64,000 nt of DNA. It comes from Hafnia paralvei ATCC 29927. GTDB lineage: Bacteria; Pseudomonadota; Gammaproteobacteria; Enterobacterales; Enterobacteriaceae. The stretch covers positions 117,544 through 181,543 of the forward strand of contig NZ_LXET01000010.1 in NCBI RefSeq assembly GCF_001655005.1, written 5' to 3'. Below the pieces are notes generated by a model, which saw nothing but the letters and a program-made list of their open reading frames with translations, was not told the DNA's origin and made no database searches. The first letter of the stretch is position 1, and each line of letters begins with the position of its first letter. Below are positions 59,715 through 64,000 of the stretch, in pieces. The position numbers and the translations under genes were made by a program.

Positions 59715-62700
59715 ATGACGGACTTATTTCCAATGGAAATCATGCGTGGCTCACCCGCTTTGTCGGCTTTTCGTGTTACCCAACTGCTGTCTGCTTGTCA
59801 GGACGCTAATCTTCCAGTCAACGATATCTATGCTGAATATGTGCACTTTGCTGACGTCAGCGCGCCTCTCTCAGCAGAAGAAAAGGCGACACTCCAGCGT
59901 TTGTTAAAATACGGCCCTTCTTTGGCCGAGCACGAACCCAAAGGTCGTTTGCTGTTGGTGACACCACGCCCTGGAACCATTTCCCCGTGGTCATCTAAAG
60001 CAACTGACATTGCGCATAACTGTAATCTTCCACAGGTGATCCGTTTAGAACGTGGCGTTGCCTATTACGTGGATGCACCTGAACTTACCGATGCGCAGTG
60101 GCAAAAATTGCAGGGTCTGTTGCACGACCGCATGATGGAGCGTGTATTCCATGAATTGCAGGACGCTCAGAAACTCTTTAGCCACCAATCTCCCGCGCCA
60201 GTACAGAGCGTCGATATGTTGGGAAAAGGCCGTAGCGCGCTGGTTGAAGCTAATACACGCCTAGGGCTGGCGCTGGCCGACGATGAAATCGATTACCTCT
60301 TGGAATCGTTCACTCGCTTGGGGCGTAATCCAAACGACATTGAGCTTTATATGTTTGCTCAGGCGAACTCTGAGCACTGCCGCCACAAGATTTTTAATGC
60401 CGATTGGATTATCGATGGGCAGGAACAGCCAAAATCGCTGTTCAAAATGATTAAGAATACCTATGAGCAGACGCCAGATTACGTGCTGTCGGCTTATAAA
60501 GATAACGCCGCGGTGATGGAAGGTTCTTCGGTGGGGCGCTTCTTTGCCGATCCGGAATCAGGTGTGTATGACTACCATCAGGAAGACGCTCATATCCTGA
60601 TGAAGGTGGAAACCCACAACCACCCAACGGCGATCTCTCCGTGGCCTGGTGCGGCAACCGGCTCTGGTGGCGAAATTCGTGATGAGGGCGCAACGGGCCG
60701 CGGTTCCAAGCCCAAAGCGGGTCTGGTCGGTTTCTCCGTTTCCAACCTACGCATTCCTGGCTTTGAACAGCCGTGGGAACAGGATTTTGGAAAACCAGAA
60801 CGCATTGTAAATGCTTTAAGCATTATGACCGAAGGCCCATTAGGTGGGGCAGCGTTTAACAACGAATTTGGCCGTCCAGCGCTGCTGGGTTATTTCCGCA
60901 CCTATGAAGAACAGGTGAAAAGTCATAACGGCGTTGAACTACGGGGTTACCACAAACCTATTATGTTGGCGGGCGGTATCGGAAATATTCGCGCGGAACA
61001 CGTACAGAAAGGCGAGATCACCGTGGGTGCCAAGCTCATTGTGCTTGGCGGGCCTGCGATGAATATTGGTTTAGGTGGTGGCGCGGCCTCTTCAATGGCA
61101 TCAGGTCAGTCTGACGCGGATCTGGATTTTGCATCGGTACAACGTGATAACCCAGAGATGGAACGCCGTTGTCAGGAAGTGATCGATAGTTGCTGGCAGT
61201 TGGGTGATGAAAACCCGATTCAGTTTATTCACGACGTTGGCGCCGGCGGATTATCGAATGCGATGCCTGAGTTGGTGAGCGACGGGGGTCGTGGTGGGCG
61301 TTTTGAACTGCGCGATATTCTCAACGATGAGCCAGGAATGAGCCCGCTGGAGGTTTGGTGTAACGAATCACAGGAACGCTATGTGATGTCCGTTGCACCA
61401 GAGAAACTGGCTCAGTTTGATGCGATTTGCCGCCGCGAGCGTGCGCCTTATGCTGTCATCGGAGAGGCCACCGAAGAACGGCATTTAACGCTGAATGACT
61501 GCCATTTCGACAATCAACCTATCGATATGCCTTTGGACGTGTTGTTGGGTAAAACGCCGAAGATGACACGTGATGTCACTACGCTAAAAGCGCTGGGAGA
61601 TTCGCTAAACCGTGGCAGCATCAGCATTGCTGATGCGGTGAAGCGTGTGATGCATTTACCTGCCGTAGCGGAAAAAACGTTCCTGATTACCATCGGTGAC
61701 CGTAGCGTAACGGGTATGGTTGCTCGCGATCAGATGGTCGGCCCGTGGCAGATCCCAGTAGCCGACTGTGCGGTAACGACCGCAAGCCTCGACAGCTACT
61801 ATGGCGAGGCGATGTCTTTAGGGGAACGTGCTCCGGTTGCTTTGCTTGATTTCGCTGCCTCGGCACGTTTGGCCGTAGGCGAAGCGCTAACTAACCTTGC
61901 CTGTACTCAGATCGGTGAGCTTAAACGCGTTAAGCTTTCGGCTAACTGGATGTCTGCAGCCGGTCATCCAGGCGAGGATGCGGGTTTATATGAAGCAGTC
62001 AAAGCCGTGGGCGAAGAACTCTGCCCAGCGCTGGGGCTCACTATCCCCGTAGGCAAAGATTCCATGTCGATGAAAACGCGCTGGCAGGAAGGTAACCAAC
62101 CACGCGAGATGACATCTCCGTTGTCTCTGGTTATCACCGCGTTTGCCCGCGTCGAAGACGTGCGCCATACGGTGACACCACAGTTGCATGTTGATCAGGG
62201 CGAAAATACGCTGCTGCTCATCGATTTGGGCGAGGGGAATAATGCGTTAGGTGCTACGGCGCTAGCACAGGTTTATCGTCAGTTGGGTGATAAGCCCGCT
62301 GATGTGCGTAACACGCAGAAGCTGGCTGGTTTCTTCAATGCCATGCAGACGCTGGTGGCTGAAGGTAAACTTTTGGCTTATCACGACCGTTCTGACGGTG
62401 GTCTGTTGGTCACGTTGGCGGAAATGGCGTTTGCTGGGCACTGTGCGCTGGATATTGATATCAGCAAGCTGGGGCAGGATCACCTTGCTGCGTTGTTCAA
62501 CGAAGAGTTAGGCGCCGTTATTCAGGTTCGTAACACGGATCTCGCAGCAGTAAAAGCCGTTCTGACCGAGCAGGGAATTGCTGATATCGCGCATGAAATT
62601 GGTCATGCCTCAAGCGGCGATCGCTTTGCGATTCAGTCGCATGGCAAAGAGGTGTACCACGAACAGCGTTCAACGCTGCGTCTGTGGTGGGCCGAGACGA

Positions 62701-63623
62701 CGTGGCAGATGCAACGCCTGCGTGATAATCCGGAATGCGCCGATCAGGAACATCAGGCCAAACAGGTGGAATCCGATCCTGGCTTGAACGTCAAACTGAC
62801 TTTCAATCCTCAGGAAGATATTGCCGCACCTTATATTGCAACAGGGAGCCGCCCGAAATTGGCGGTGTTACGCGAGCAGGGTGTGAACTCTCATGTGGAG
62901 ATGGCTGCTGCCTTCCATCGTGCCGGTTTTGATGCCGTGGACGTACACATGAGCGATATTCTGGCAGGGCGTATCACGCTAGATGAATTCCATTCGCTAG
63001 TAGCTTGTGGCGGCTTCTCATACGGTGATGTTTTAGGTGCCGGTGAAGGTTGGGCGAAATCCATTCTGTTCAATGAACGTGCACGCGATCAGTTTGAATC
63101 GTTCTTCCATCGTCCACAAACCTTGGCTTTGGGCGTGTGTAACGGCTGTCAGATGATGTCCAATTTGCGTGAGTTGATTCCCGGTGCCGAACATTGGCCT
63201 CGTTTTGTACGTAATACGTCAGAACGTTTCGAAGCGCGTTTCAGCTTGGTGGAAGTCACGGCGAGTCCATCATTGTTGTTCCAAGGAATGGAAGGTTCTC
63301 GTATGCCGATTGCGGTTTCGCACGGTGAAGGCCATGTAGAAGTTCGCGATGATGCGCATCTGGCTGCGCTGGAGCATCATAATCTGGTAGCGCTACGCTT
63401 TGTTGATAACTTCGGTAAAGTCACCGAGTCTTATCCGGCGAACCCAAATGGCTCAGTGAACGGCATCACCGCTGTTACTAGCGCCAATGGTCGCGCGACT
63501 GTGATGATGCCACACCCAGAACGCGTGTTCCGCACGGTTAGCAACTCTTGGCACCCAGCCGAGTGGGGCGAAGATAGCCCGTGGATGCGTATGTTCCGTA
63601 ATGCACGTAAGCAGTTGGGGTGA
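59715..63623 (+). CDS. purL: Phosphoribosylformylglycinamidine synthase
   Basis: A 1302-residue large-type PurL (FGAM synthase) of de novo purine synthesis. Domains in order: N-terminal PurS-like part, linker, two ATP/FGAR AIR-synthase-like halves (HILMKVETHNHPTAISPWPG; LLAYHDRSDGGLLVTLAEMA), and a class I glutamine amidotransferase with nucleophile cysteine in LGVCNGCQMMSNL and a His/Glu pair in MMPHPERVFR. The ATG at 59715 is upstream of the codon that aligns with the E. coli start (59733, MEIMRGSPALSAF); GAGAG before the first ATG favours it slightly. E. coli PurL has 1295 residues. Confidence 0.97.
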   Translation: MTDLFPMEIMRGSPALSAFRVTQLLSACQDANLPVNDIYAEYVHFADVSAPLSAEEKATLQRLLKYGPSLAEHEPKGRLLLVTPRPGTISPWSSKATDIAHNCNLPQVIRLERGVAYYVDAPELTDAQWQKLQGLLHDRMMERVFHELQDAQKLFSHQSPAPVQSVDMLGKGRSALVEANTRLGLALADDEIDYLLESFTRLGRNPNDIELYMFAQANSEHCRHKIFNADWIIDGQEQPKSLFKMIKNTYEQTPDYVLSAYKDNAAVMEGSSVGRFFADPESGVYDYHQEDAHILMKVETHNHPTAISPWPGAATGSGGEIRDEGATGRGSKPKAGLVGFSVSNLRIPGFEQPWEQDFGKPERIVNALSIMTEGPLGGAAFNNEFGRPALLGYFRTYEEQVKSHNGVELRGYHKPIMLAGGIGNIRAEHVQKGEITVGAKLIVLGGPAMNIGLGGGAASSMASGQSDADLDFASVQRDNPEMERRCQEVIDSCWQLGDENPIQFIHDVGAGGLSNAMPELVSDGGRGGRFELRDILNDEPGMSPLEVWCNESQERYVMSVAPEKLAQFDAICRRERAPYAVIGEATEERHLTLNDCHFDNQPIDMPLDVLLGKTPKMTRDVTTLKALGDSLNRGSISIADAVKRVMHLPAVAEKTFLITIGDRSVTGMVARDQMVGPWQIPVADCAVTTASLDSYYGEAMSLGERAPVALLDFAASARLAVGEALTNLACTQIGELKRVKLSANWMSAAGHPGEDAGLYEAVKAVGEELCPALGLTIPVGKDSMSMKTRWQEGNQPREMTSPLSLVITAFARVEDVRHTVTPQLHVDQGENTLLLIDLGEGNNALGATALAQVYRQLGDKPADVRNTQKLAGFFNAMQTLVAEGKLLAYHDRSDGGLLVTLAEMAFAGHCALDIDISKLGQDHLAALFNEELGAVIQVRNTDLAAVKAVLTEQGIADIAHEIGHASSGDRFAIQSHGKEVYHEQRSTLRLWWAETTWQMQRLRDNPECADQEHQAKQVESDPGLNVKLTFNPQEDIAAPYIATGSRPKLAVLREQGVNSHVEMAAAFHRAGFDAVDVHMSDILAGRITLDEFHSLVACGGFSYGDVLGAGEGWAKSILFNERARDQFESFFHRPQTLALGVCNGCQMMSNLRELIPGAEHWPRFVRNTSERFEARFSLVEVTASPSLLFQGMEGSRMPIAVSHGEGHVEVRDDAHLAALEHHNLVALRFVDNFGKVTESYPANPNGSVNGITAVTSANGRATVMMPHPERVFRTVSNSWHPAEWGEDSPWMRMFRNARKQLG

Positions 63624-63855
63624 TCATCTAGGGCATCTGAATTTATGCATCAACGGTGAAAGGTTTCGTCCGCCCGTCAGCATCTGTGTTTCCATGACAC
63701 GGCTGGCGTAGGCGTCCGACGAGCGGTTGCCAGCGCGCAACCTCTCGACTCTCGCGCTTTTTTACCGCGTCGTTTGGCCGACCGGTCTCGGAGCGCACAT
63801 CCTGTACGCCCTCGACCTACCGCCATCTTCCCTGATGGCGGTTCTAGGATGCATT
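63624..63855 (+). repeat. Repeat family A, complete tandem copy
   Basis: One 232-base unit starting TCATCTAGGGCATCTGAATT directly at the purL stop. It contains a stem GAG-GGTTGC / GCAACC-CTC, a GCG / CGC hairpin around CACATCCTGTA, and a perfect CCGCCATC / GATGGCGG stem with a six-base loop near its end. TGAATTTATGCATC near the start and GATGCATTTCA at the end form an imperfect terminal inverted repeat. The inverted copy at 11703-11916 matches over most of its length. No protein frame is credible. Confidence 0.88.
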
Positions 63856-64000
63856 TCATCTAGAGCATCTGAATTTATGCATCAACGGTGAAAGATTTCG
63901 TCCGCCCGTCAGCATCTGTGTTTCCATGAAACTGCTGGCGTAGGCGTCCGACGAGCGGTTGCCAGCGCGCAACCTCTCGACTCTCGCGCTTTTTTACCGC
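63856..64000 (+). repeat. Repeat family A, second tandem copy (cut by window end)
   Basis: The unit repeats head to tail with a 232-base period. Over the 145 bases visible I count four substitutions relative to the first unit. It runs off the end of the window, so further copies may follow. Confidence 0.88.

Noticed and set aside
63677..63859. 60-codon minus-strand frame in repeat family A
   Set aside because: It is rich in Arg/Ala/Gly from GC-rich stems, has no ribosome site, and the matching frame is not kept in the inverted copy at 11703-11916.
63624..64000. Tandem repeat considered as a CRISPR array or integron cassettes
   Set aside because: Units are 232 bp and near-identical throughout with no unique spacers, and no cas or integrase gene is near.

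Overview
This is chromosomal DNA from a gamma-proteobacterium of the order Enterobacterales. Nearly every protein can be read as a close relative of an Escherichia coli K-12 gene, and the enterobacterial small RNAs GcvB and CsrB and ERIC-type repeats are present. The gene order is not that of E. coli. A complete cadC-cadBA-dtpC cluster at the yaeR/tilS locus, together with the overall divergence, suggests a Hafnia/Obesumbacterium-like organism; that genus is an inference. No phage, plasmid, tRNA, rRNA, CRISPR array or complete insertion sequence was seen.

Layout. (1) 1-11412 corresponds to the 63-minute region of E. coli: tcdA end, csdE-csdA, ygdI, gcvB/gcvA, ygdD-rlmM, xni, ppnN, queF, syd, csrB, yqcC-truC-yqcA. 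(2) 11413-11942 is a gene-free junction with two inverted, hairpin-rich repeats. (3) 11943-51324 corresponds to the 4-minute region: yaeH, dapD, glnD, map, then rpsB-tsf-pyrH-frr-dxr-ispU-cdsA-rseP-bamA-skp-lpxD-fabZ-lpxA-lpxB-rnhB-dnaE-accA, yaeR, tilS, rof-yaeP, yaeQ-arfB and nlpE. Accessory genes interrupt it: a DUF4396-type membrane protein between glnD and map, the acid-stress lysine decarboxylase cluster cadC-cadBA-dtpC between yaeR and tilS, and a small periplasmic cytochrome c after tilS. (4) 51365-63623 corresponds to the 58-minute region: yfhL, pgpC, tadA, mltF, purL. Between pgpC and tadA lies an accessory block of an isochorismatase-family hydrolase, a pirin, a LysR regulator, an iron alcohol dehydrogenase and a PspE-type rhodanese. 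(5) 63624-64000 holds head-to-tail copies of the repeat seen at the first junction.

How the genes work together. The centre is a long same-strand run for translation (S2, EF-Ts, RRF), UMP kinase, isoprenoid and phospholipid precursors (Dxr, IspU, CdsA), envelope assembly (RseP, BamA, Skp), lipid A (LpxD, FabZ, LpxA, LpxB), replication (RnhB, DnaE) and fatty acid synthesis (AccA). Regulatory RNA sites are clear: GcvB diverges from gcvA, CsrB has a UvrY-box-like 28-bp palindrome upstream, rpsB has a t44-type leader, and purL has a consensus PurR operator over its promoter.

The least explained material is non-coding: a ~215-232 bp hairpin-rich repeat family (three recognisable copies plus a diverged relative), a second terminal-inverted-repeat family (two copies), a promoter-to-terminator cassette between dxr and ispU that looks like an undescribed small RNA, and the DUF4396 membrane gene with a Met/His-rich loop. 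No convincing new multi-gene defence or metabolic system was seen.
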